Source: Plantago major (taxonomy: Eukaryota; Streptophyta; Magnoliopsida; Lamiales; Plantaginaceae). From it: a DNA stretch of 64,000 bases. The position numbers and the translations under genes are program-made. Below the pieces are notes generated by a model. It saw nothing but the letters and a program-made list of their open reading frames with translations. It was not told the origin of the DNA and made no database searches. This document shows, in pieces, positions 55,664 to 64,000 of this stretch (its first letter is position 1; every line of letters starts with the position of its first letter). The stretch spans positions 43,967,431-44,031,430 of the forward strand of contig CM048842.1 in the NCBI GenBank assembly GCA_026545765.1, given 5' to 3'.

Positions 55664-57081
55664 TGTTGGTCCAGATAACGGCAAAGTAAAAGACTGGGGG
55701 GGGGGGGTGAATAGTCTTTTAAAACTTTTGTTGATAAACACAGTTTCTCAGAAACCTGGGGGTTTCTGATACTTAAATTCAAAGCGCGGAAGACTTTAAG
55801 ATAGGTAAGTGCAGAAACAATAAGTATTTGTGTGTGTGTGCTTTGCTGAAATGTAAATACAGAAAGGTAAATGACACATCAGGTATAGTGGTATCTGGAG
55901 GTGGCGTAATCCTCCAACTAATCCACTTCGGTCTTTCTGAGACCTAGAATTCACTAGAACAGATAATTGAGTTCACCTTACAATAATCCTATTCTAAGAT
56001 TCCTAAACAAATGGTTCCCAACCAAATGTTCCCCCTGAGTTATTCCCCAGCTCCTAGAGCTAAGTACTTCCTCTACTCAGATAACCTTGGAGTTATTCCC
56101 TGATTTTCCAAATCAAGTACTTCCTCTACTCCACGTCTTGATGGTGTTGGTTATAAGGTTTTGTCAGAAACGCTTCTCGTATAACTTTTCAGTTTTGTTT
56201 ACAGAGAGCCAAACAGAACGAGACTACTTAATACACTTGTTCAGTGGATGGCAGTCTGCTCTTTACTGACCCAAGTAATTGGTGTCCGTTCTGGAGAATG
56301 AGCTTCAGAAAGGGTATCTGATAGTTCAATTCTTTCACGAATAACAATCTCTTGTTAAGGTTCAGGACAACTTAGAACTACTAGTGATTCTTCAAGCAAC
56401 AGAAAGCTTTCAGAAAGGATAGTAGAGTGCTTGAGAGAATACTTTGCTTGTTGGTAAGTTTGCAAGATAGAGCGTTCTGAGGTATGTTCTTCAAGCATCT
56501 AAGTGTGTGATATATATAGATAAATTTGAGAGGTGTTTGAATTGTATCCGTTGTGCTCTCTATCAAATTATCTTGAACTATGTACTCTGAAGTCACTATC
56601 TCTTGTTTCAGAGAGGACTTGCTTTTTGCAGCATTTCTGCCGATGCATTTAATGCATAGTACTGTTCATTGTCCTTTAGTCTCAACGGATACATGAGCCT
56701 TTCTGATGGCTTGCATGCTCCATACTCATGATGTCATATGTCCAGAATCATATTTCGAAAATAAGTTAATATACTTAAGAAAGGATTAATGACATAGTCT
56801 TTCTGAGTTAGACTAAACCTTTGTGTCTTCATAAACCTTGTGCAATATTCAGTCTTCTAATATTCAGAAAAGCTCCATTGATAGGATTGATCTTCATGGT
56901 CTTCTTGAAATAAAAATTACACTTAGAGACCTATAATCCTATTACAAGATTTACTAGACTAATCATACTCAGTGATTTCCTCTTTTACAATGTTCAAGTG
57001 AACCAAGAGTACATAATCACCTTTCTGGCTAAGATAAGAACATGTGATGAGTGATCAAAATACTAACAGATATTCCTAACA
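55664..57081 (-). repeat. SIRE-2 LTR (5' in element sense)
   Basis: 1,418 bp, TGTTGGTCC to CCTAACA, with a 12-G run near 55696. Roughly 40 differences from the partner by eye. Confidence 0.92.
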
Positions 57082-57086
57082 CTCGT

Positions 57087-58180
57087 TGCTTCGTTTCTTC
57101 ATTCAAGCTCGGCTGTAGGTTGATGTCATCGCTTTAGTAAAGCAAGTATAGGATATATGGTGGAGTTTCATAAAGGCTCAGAAAGGTCTTCAGAGGGGTT
57201 AGTGAAAGGTATAGAAAATGAATTAGAAAGGTGAGTACCACTAATCATATTCATGCTGTTGACAAATAAAGACTCAAGGGTAGCAATGTTCACACGGGTG
57301 CACACAGGTATTCAATTAGAGTAGCAAGCAAACTCAGTCATCAAAGTAGCATGGGTCGGATTCGGTCAGAGCATATATTCAGCAAGCAACAAAGCAGGAA
57401 AACAAATCCACATCACCTCATCTCAGTTATGGCTCACATTCGGTACTCTCCCACAGATCAAAACATTTCTCAACTAGTAAAAGACCTTAGACGTAATAGA
57501 TAAAGTTAAAACATAACTTAAATGCAAATCACTAAGTGCGAGTATTTAAAGTTATTACAGACAGAGTAATTTAGCAAGTAGCAATCAAATTCCTCCCCCA
57601 AACCTAGCTAAGAGCATATAGGAAAACTAGGAAAGTAAAGAGAAATAAGTAAAGATACTCCCCTCTTAGTGCCGTGCTTCCATGGCAAAATGCGTCTAGG
57701 ATGGAGGATCATCCGCTGGTGGAGTGAAGAAATCATCCTAGCTTCCATAGTAGTGGCTCGGTCCTGTGCCAGGTAGCGGATGGAACGGTGGCTGCGGGTA
57801 GCAAGGTGGATAGTTATGCTAAGGGTAGTTCGGATAACATGCTTCCAAGAAGGCTGTTTCCTACTGAGCTTGAAGACAACTCAGGTATGAATTCCACTCC
57901 CTTCTTTGGCAGTTAGTGTACATCTTCTCTCGCTGCCTTATCTATTCCTGCTGGTTGGCATGGCATTGGTCCAAGAAAGCTTGCATCTGGCCTAGATCAA
58001 AAGCTCCTTGCTGCTCGTCCCTCCTTTCCCTTGCTTCCCGGTGTGTGGCGAACAAACATTCAACACTCCTTATAGTGAATGGTTCGGTAAGAGCCATGTT
58101 TCCTGCGCCTTTCATCTACACTCCTTGCTCCTTGCAAATTCCTGTTATTGTAAGAATATAGGTCAGTTTCTTTCTTCTTT
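57087..58180 (-). other. Athila-2 sequence between SIRE-2 and the ORF1-like gene
   Basis: No convincing frame. A GTTTGGGGGAGG purine motif in element sense lies near 57592-57603. The CTCGTTGCTTCG edge restores the pre-insertion target of SIRE-2. Confidence 0.55.
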
Positions 58181-58930
58181 TTAGTAACCTGGAAATGGTA
58201 GATTCCTCATGTGGTTTCCTTTAAGCGAAAGCATTTCTTCCATGATGATCTGTCCAATGTCAACGTAGTTTCTTGCCATTATTGAGTAGACCAATAATGC
58301 CTCCTCTGCATCGACTCCTAATTCTCGTTTCCTTGGTCGGATGTTGGCACGCACAAATTGCACCCAAAACCAGGCATAGTCGTTGAGGGCTGTCTTCGGT
58401 ATCTCCCTTTATATGTCATCTTCTTCATAATCACTCCTCAAAAGCATGTGGTGGATCTCATCTTTCACTTCCTCGTAGCTGAAGTCGGAGTGCGGGGGTT
58501 CCACAAGATTCGGCCTCTTACCCTCCTCTGGTATCTCATAGAACTTGTTGATAGTCTGAGGTCCGAATGTGAACCCGACTCCCCTTATGGTGATAGGAGG
58601 CAGCTTGCTCTCATCATCTAGGTCGTCCACTTCCAGTTGGAAGAACTCCACATAGAACTCCTTGACTATATCGAGGTTGTAGCCATCGAGACAAGTAGTA
58701 AAGGAACCCTATCCTTGTGCGTGCAATGGCATGAGCATCCAGTTAAAATTCTCTCTTGAGGAGAATTTGATTTCGATGTTTCTTTCGGCAGCTACCCCTC
58801 GGTTCTTGTTCACCTTCAACCATGCTTGAGCTCCTTTTGAGAGTGAAGGGCGAGTAGCACTCTTCCCGGGCCTTCCCCTCTTCTTGCTTGACTCACCCAC
58901 TTGTGCCTTCCTCATGGTACCTAGGTTCAA
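58181..58930 (-). pseudogene. Athila ORF1-like / putative plant transposon protein
   Basis: One 250-codon frame interrupted by two stops (TAG near 58710, TAA near 58409). It has a basic start (KKRGRPGKSA), then VKEFYVEFFQLE, ITIRGVGFTFGPQTINKFYEIPEEG-type sequence, then WFWVQFVRANIRPR and LLVYSIMARNYVDIGQII. This order (FY, RG..F....IN, W..F....I.P, then a hydrophobic helix) is that of the Athila ORF1 / plant transposon protein family, whose function is unknown. The gene lies downstream of the protease, where RT and integrase would normally come first. The start at 58930 is followed by MRKAQ, which may be the true start. Confidence 0.72.
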
Positions 58931-59143
58931 AAAAGTATGTGAGATTGCATGTTTGGAGCTAAATCAATTCTAAGGCTAACATGTAAATCCAATGGGGTGT
59001 CTTCTCCCCCAAACCTAGTGTTTGGCACATCATGCACTCCAAAACATAGCTTGTAACAAGACCAATAGCTACTCCAAAACGATACAAGAACTAGTGACAT
59101 AAACTCAATTTCACGAGCTGTCAAGTATCAAGTTGGAGAGCAC

Positions 59144-60399
59144 TGATGAGACGATAATTTAGAGTCTCATTTAGTCCTTTTTAGCGGTCTTTGTTAGTCT
59201 TTGTTTATGTTTTTTTAGTGTTTTTTGTGCGTTTTTATGTTTGGTGTTTGTAGGTTTTTTGTTTTTTAGGTACAATTTGGAAGAAAGACGACTTTATGAG
59301 ATGTTATTCGAGTACAGGAATAAAAAACCGAAGTGTACTTGAAGATTAGCCTTGTCAAGTGAGAGAATCGAAGAACAGGAAGCTCGCCGCGGCGAAGAGA
59401 TATTCTCGCTGCGGCGAGAAATCCAGTACCTGCTGGGCAATGCTATAACAAGAGCTCACCGCGGCGAAGAGATATTCTCGCCGCGGCGAGAAGACACAAG
59501 ACGACCAAGTATGACTTTCTGGAATTCTCGCCGCGGCGAGTATTTGCAGCGTCTTTGTTTCTCCTTATTAGGTTAGACTTAGGGAATTTTTGCCAGAACT
59601 TCTTCTACTCGAATTTGGCATAGAAAAAGCTCCAAAACCTAGTTTTTTACATTGATTGATCTTGGAGCTTGGTTTTTCTCGTGTACGAATCATTGACATC
59701 GAATTCTTAGTAAGCTTTTGATAATTCTCTATTGCTTCATTACAATTCTTGTTTCTTTGATTGATTATTGAATTGTATGCTCTTGCATGCGATTATCACC
59801 ATGTTTATTCTTTGCGTATTCAATACCATGAATTCTTTCATCTTTAATTCAATTGTGAGTAGCTAAACCTCTCCTGAATCCGGTAATTATGTGATAGTTA
59901 TGCGTATTCAAATCTAGGGTTTATATTCGTTAATATAGGTTCGTCTAGTTTGAGATTTTCGTATAAACCTTTAATCGAATTCGCTAGTTTGAAATATTCT
60001 AAGTTGTTTTGGTTAAGAATCGTCTGTCTGACAAACTTAACGATTTCTCTAGTTTTAAATCTTCGAAAAATAACTCGGTTAAGATTGGATTGATTGCTTT
60101 TCTGTACACCGACCGTGTGACAAATATGAATGATTATCCTAGTATCGAATTAGCATAACTGGATCATCATTACTGGGTTCACCTTCTACCATATGATCAA
60201 ACAGTTTATTTGCTTTAGTATTAATTCGTGTTTTAAAAGTAAAATCACTCAAAACTATCTTGTTACTCACAAACAAATTGTTTACTCTAATTCGTTGTGG
60301 TAGCTTAATTAATTCCCTAGAGAACGATACCGAGTTAAGCATAGTCTACAACTACATCTTATTCTCCTAAGTTATTTAGAGTATAATTTGAGCTTATCA
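59144..60399 (+). mobile_element. Solo LTR of an Athila-1-related family
   Basis: Starts TGATGAGACG and ends GAGCTTATCA, matching Athila-1 LTR ends in element sense. It is flanked by AGCAC (59139-59143 and 60400-60404). A single LTR with an intact target duplication means the internal part was lost by recombination between two LTRs. It carries CTCGCCGCGGCGAG palindromes at 59384-59530. Orientation is opposite to its host Athila-2. Confidence 0.9.
59384..59530. repeat. GC-rich palindromes in the solo LTR
   Basis: Five CGCCGCGGCG-type inverted repeats, two of them paired around AGAGATATTCT. Fewer and more regular than in the Athila-1 LTRs. Confidence 0.85.
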
Positions 60400-60404
60400 A
60401 GCAC

Positions 60405-61124
60405 AATGCATATGAAGGATCATCCTAAGAGAATACGGCTTTGCAAGTATGTTTCCTAAGAAATATATCATCAAGTAAAAACCATACGAGCATGTAATTG
60501 AAGGAGAAAGAAGTCGTTAAGAGAATTTGTTTCCTCTTACGCGACGAATCCCGTATTTTTGAATCTTTTTGGTTTTTTAGTTTTTTCAAAAAGCAAACAT
60601 AAGAAATTTTCAAAGATGATTTTGAAAAAGTTTTTCGAAAAATAATTTCAGCATGGAAAACGAGAAAAAGACGAAAATTGAAAATGTGAAAGTAAATGCG
60701 TAGAAGTAAATGTAACCTTAGGTTGCCTCCCAAGAAGCACTTGTTTTAGGTCTTTTAGCTCGACCCATGGTTTTGATGATGGCTTATATGTAGAGGGTTA
60801 AACCCTCGATCCCGTTGAAGCACTTGTCCATCCATTCCTGTGTTGCGTAGCTCGAATCTTCTATCCAACGTTTCATTTCTTCTTCCTCGATCTCATCCAG
60901 CTCTGGATCTTCGTCGATGTGAAAAGTAAAATCTAAGTAGTCGTTGATATCCTCTGGACAGTTCATTCACCTTCACTCTCAGCAGATCCGCATCTCCAGT
61001 TTTTGCCCTCCGACCCAAAGTTCACTCGGGAACCGATGGAGAGTACTTTCAACCGATTCTTCTCCTGGCTCCCAGTACGTCTTGAATAGGTCCATCGGTG
61101 CTACCAAATCTTCAAAAGGGACTA
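60405..61124 (-). pseudogene. Athila-2 linker after protease
   Basis: In element sense the frame after the protease reads an acidic segment (60784-60966: INDYLDFTFHIDEDPEL, DEIEEEEMKRWIEDS), then a short MGRAKRPKTSASWEATP frame near 60765, then stops. Nothing of RT is present. A run of A/T-rich sequence follows to the solo LTR. Confidence 0.55.
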
Positions 61125-61979
61125 CTAATTATTTTCAGAGTCTATCCACCAGTAGTCTATGGCGAAATTGATCCTTGCTGCCTTTGCCTCCTCCAGATTC
61201 TCACTTGGAGTCCCCATTACTATCCGGTAATTCGATATATTCATCGAAATCCCCTTTCTTGCCACGTTGATAATGGTGTTCGTGGTGGCCATAAAAGGTC
61301 TTCCCAGAAGCATGGTGTCATTGTCTGGGTCTTCGCAGTCCACAATCAAGTAGTCTACAAGAATATCGAGCCCCTTTAGTTGAGTAATCACATTATGTAC
61401 CTTGCCGCATACAGTTGTAGTAGAGCCATCAACAACTAGTATGCCGGTCCTTGCTTCCACCATTCCTGTTAAGCCAAGTTTCTTGTAGACGACTAGCGGC
61501 ATCATATTAATGCTGGCTCCTAGATCTAGGGTTCCTGTGGCTATCTTCCCCTTGATGACAACATCGATGTTGAAAGCTCCAGGGTCGGGCTTCTTTTGTA
61601 GAACTGGTTTTACCGTCCCTTCTTCGGTAGGAGAATCTTTTTCACACCCGAATGCTGTAGGAGAAGGTTTGAGGCCATTACCTTGCGTCCGTTCTGGGTT
61701 CTTCTGTCCAGATTCAGTACGGTTTCCTCTCCTAATTCCTGTAACCTCGACAGCTTCAACAATCATCATAGCTCTCTTGGTGTGACCCGACAGCTTGACC
61801 TTGTTATGTTGCAGTTCCCCTACTTCTTTGGCGATTTGACCAATCTTCAGTTCCATTCCTCTCAAGGTGTTGTCGGTTCTCCTGAAGTTATCCTTAGCCT
61901 TGGCGATAAAGGAATTGGTCTTCGCGATAAATTCACCCTGTGGCTTCACAAATTTCCCAATGTCTTCCATCTCCTTCAT
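61125..61979 (-). pseudogene. pol: Athila-2 protease region
   Basis: A 284-codon frame. The first half is a helical Gag-type tail (FRRTDNTLRGMELKIGQIAKEVGELQ). The second half is a retropepsin with TLDLGASINMMPLVVYKKLGL as active site (D-L-G form), VDYLIVDCEDPDNDTMLLGRPFMAT as closing segment, and ARINFAIDYWW. All expected protease motifs are intact. It ends at a TAA and is followed by linker, not RT. Confidence 0.87.
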
Positions 61980-62266
61980 TATGGTATCTATCTTATTCTT
62001 CCATGGAGGATGGCTTGAGCAGGTTTTGTGACGTTCTTGGTGGGGGTGTGGGAACAGGTGCCATATTAGGTGGTCTAGGTGGTAGTTCGGGTGGGTTTAA
62101 GCTAGGTCCAGTACGGTATGATAAGAGAGGGTGTTGAGGGATAAAACTGTTTACCGGTTGGTTTCTCGGCCTACATTTCCTGATTCTTCCACGTAGTGTG
62201 CCTCTTCCAGTGGTGTTGGTTCCTCCGGTCCTTCATCCACAACATCCTTCTTCCCCATCCTTATCT

Positions 62267-63130
62267 CTATAGCTTCAATCCTCTTGCAGATCTATTTCCA
62301 AGGAGTTTCCTCGATTGCTCTGACCTCCTTAGTAACCCCCTTCTTCCTCGTCCTTTCTGCATAGAGTTCTCACTAAGGTTCTCGCACACTTCCCAAATCC
62401 TTCTTGGCGGTGCATCTAGCAGGTTTCCTTGACATGCTCCATCGATGAGTGCTTGGCTGATAGAGTCAATTCCCTTATAGAAGTTGTTGACCTTGTCAAA
62501 CAACGCATAAGAGTGCATAGGGTATCTGTCAAGTAGATCCTTGTATCTTTCCCATGCTTCATGGAAGGTTTCCCCGTCAAATAAGTTGTTGAAGACCTCA
62601 TCCCATGTAGTCAAGCTGCCCGACTGTAGTGAGATAACCCAGTTCTTTGCCTTGTCCTTAAGGCAGCTGGGGAAGACCCTTCTTCTGAGTTGACATTCCG
62701 TGAGCCCATTCAGTGGTATACCTCCAACTATTGTGTAGAACTCCCTCATAAAGTGCATTGGGTCCTCAGTTGGGTTCCTGTAAAAGTGTGGTAGCTGGTT
62801 CAGATGAGTTCCCTTCAGATCATACTCCCTTGCAATCCTTTCTAGATAGATGCTTGAGGCGTGCGGTGTGAGCCTTGGCATAATATAGTCGCGCATGGGT
62901 CTGTTGTCTTCGTCTACTAGTTCCATCCTTGCGTAGTTATCCCTTCTTCGGTTCTCATCTAACCTCAATCTTTCCTCGTCTATCCTTAGCTTTTCCCGTT
63001 CCAGCTCTTCTCTCTCAGCTTTGATATCCAGTCGAATATTAAGCAGTTGCTCAAGTTCAGAAGTTGCAACATTCCCAGATGGATTGTCGTTGCTGTTTCC
63101 TTCTCCACTCATGTCGCTAGATGATTCCAT
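62267..63130 (-). pseudogene. gag: Athila-2 Gag
   Basis: Starts MESSSDMSGEG at 63130. A charged helical segment (EREELEREKLRIDEERLRL) leads to LTPHASSIYLERIAREYDLKG, FYRNPTEDPMHFMREF, FPSCLKDKAKNWVISLQSGSLTTWDEVF and EAWERYKDLLDRYP, the retrotransposon Gag core. It then reads MHSYALFDKVNNFYKG and stops beyond RRIWEVCENL at 62267. The section 61980-62266 is Pro/Gly-rich in shifted frames and joins the protease. The frame across the Gag core is open. Confidence 0.9.
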
Positions 63131-63502
63131 GATGGTAGCAGGCAGTCTTCACCTTTCAAGCTTATCTATGTCGTCTTTAAGCGGTACTACTGGTGTTCCA
63201 GCACTTCTCCTACCTTGCATAAAGACTAACAGACAAACCTTTGTAGATACAAATTATATAATACTGGAAAGAAAATGAATATAAATCTAAATTTACTTGT
63301 TTTTGAGTTTTTTAATAAGAAAATAAACTAATACAGGAAAGAAAATATTTTTGAATTTTTTGTTGTGGAGATAGATTCTCACATATTTTATGATTTTTTT
63401 GGGTTTATGCTATACGTATTAAAAAGACAGTGCATAAAATAAAAAGCGAAAGAAAGATTTCAACTTACCTCGGTCGATCGAAACTTGCTTGAGCGATCAA
63501 GT
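63131..63502 (-). other. Athila-2 leader
   Basis: AT-rich sequence between primer site and Gag start. No frame, RNA gene or repeat recognised. Confidence 0.6.
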
Positions 63503-63520
63503 GTCCCGGTAGCGGCGCCA
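63503..63520 (-). other. Athila-2 primer-binding site (tRNA-Asp type)
   Basis: The minus strand reads TGGCGCCGCTACCGGGAC, five bases inside the LTR. It has two to three mismatches to the complement of the plant tRNA-Asp 3' end. Confidence 0.78.
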
Positions 63521-63525
63521 AATTT

Positions 63526-64000
63526 TTATGTGCAGTCAGATATTTCGTTTTCCGTTGTAGAACTTGTAATCCCTAAACGTAATCAAGAATAAATTTATAA
63601 GTCAGAAGTCCTCAAATCCATAGTTTATAGCGGAAAGTTGACTCGAGATGTCGTTCTCCAAGGACACTTAGCATAGGAACAAGCAAATAACGTTTTAAAT
63701 TGAATGCATAAAAGTAAACAGTTTTAATCTCAGACAGAATAATCAGTTCGCAGTAAACCCTAAATTGCTTTTGTTGTAAATCAATAGTGGACGGGTGTAA
63801 AGGTTCACCAACCTCCCTCTGCTATGTTACTCCCAACTACTTAGAATCAAACAACGTACTTGCCGTCTACAGGTAGCAAAGAAACATACCAAAAGATCAA
63901 GTCATATTTAATCCAGACACCCTTACTAAACCAACAATGTTTTGTGTCACACAACACACTATCTCGTCACATTTTCAGACAAATCACACATGATAATATA
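63526..64000 (-). repeat. Athila-2 LTR (5' in element sense), cut by window edge
   Basis: Aligns base for base with 44375 onward, with roughly 30 differences over 475 bp. Its first two bases are TT where the partner has TG. Confidence 0.82.

Larger units (their letters stand above)
46776..57081 (-). mobile_element. SIRE-2: pol-less SIRE-type element, 10.3 kb
   Basis: The LTRs (46776-48210 and 55664-57081) are flanked by CTCGT (46771-46775 and 57082-57086). Primer site, purine tract, Gag and third ORF match SIRE-1. Between the Gag end (54625) and the third-ORF start (53796) only about 0.8 kb remains, and it resembles the SIRE-1 pol-to-ORF spacer. Protease, integrase, RT and RNase H are absent. 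LTRs differ by about 3% by eye. The intact target duplication shows it inserted as a unit. If pol was already gone, it moved with enzymes supplied by another copy. Confidence 0.93.
44375..64000 (-). mobile_element. Athila-2: Gypsy element lacking RT and integrase, runs off the window
   Basis: LTR 44375-45782 pairs with the partial LTR 63526-64000. In element sense the order is LTR, tRNA-Asp-type primer site, Gag, protease, acidic linker, Athila ORF1-like gene, 3' tail with conserved block, LTR. I find no RT, RNase H or integrase motif in any frame of its own sequence. It contains SIRE-2 (46776-57081) and a solo LTR (59144-60399). LTR differences are roughly 7% over the visible overlap, so it is older than its insertions. 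Its right target copy lies outside the window. Confidence 0.8.

Noticed and set aside
60425..60733. 102-codon frame rich in Phe, Lys and Leu
   Set aside because: AT-rich sequence without any motif, inside the Athila-2 linker. Composition alone explains it.
1..64000. tRNA, rRNA or small RNA genes
   Set aside because: The tRNA-like matches seen are short primer-binding sites complementary to tRNA 3' ends. No cloverleaf-length match was recognised.

Overview
The window is an intergenic stretch of a flowering-plant nuclear genome, probably a eudicot. It consists almost entirely of LTR retrotransposons nested inside one another. I see no host protein gene, rRNA, tRNA or CRISPR array. The plant assignment rests on SIRE-type Copia elements with a third ORF, Athila-type Gypsy elements primed by tRNA-Asp, a Stowaway-like MITE end and a hAT-like insertion.

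Left block (352-18750): an old Copia element (Copia-1, 808-bp LTRs, TSD GCATC, LTRs about 5-6% different by eye). A 1,059-bp hAT-like element (4825-5883, 8-bp TSD) interrupts its RT. An Athila element in the opposite orientation (Athila-1, 7320-16956, TSD TGGAG, LTRs roughly 3% different) sits in its 3' noncoding part.

Middle block (18998-40876): a 65-bp tandem repeat is followed by a 16.3-kb minus-strand SIRE-type element (SIRE-1, TSD ATACC, LTRs about 1.5% different) with gag, a broken pol and a long third ORF. A 4.8-kb Ale/Retrofit-like Copia element (Ale-1, 167-bp LTRs with one difference, TSD ATCAC) follows. It splits an older decayed reading frame.

Right block (41451-64000): a stack of minus-strand Athila-type elements. 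An LTR fragment is cut by a second LTR (42577-44236), and the internal tail of that element is cut by Athila-2 (44375 to beyond the window). Athila-2 retains gag, protease and an Athila ORF1-like gene, but I find no RT or integrase. It contains SIRE-2 (46776-57081, TSD CTCGT), a relative of SIRE-1 that has lost all of pol, and a solo LTR (59144-60399, TSD AGCAC).

The most interesting system is the third ORF of SIRE-1 and SIRE-2. In both it is interrupted by five short GT-AG introns that delimit four phase-0 mini-exons of near-identical length (108/102/153/117 and 105/102/150/117 nt). It carries coiled coils, acidic tracts and basic nuclear-signal-like clusters, with no obvious membrane span. 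It is preceded by a conserved TATA-like element and, in SIRE-1, by a tandem array of 28-bp hairpins. Other notable signals are GC-rich palindrome arrays in Athila LTRs, a roughly 210-bp conserved block with a 31-codon ORF shared by two Athila families, and a G11-13 run between inverted repeats beside the primer-binding site of the SIRE LTRs.

All identities and divergences were estimated by eye. Family names come from motif recognition, not database searches.
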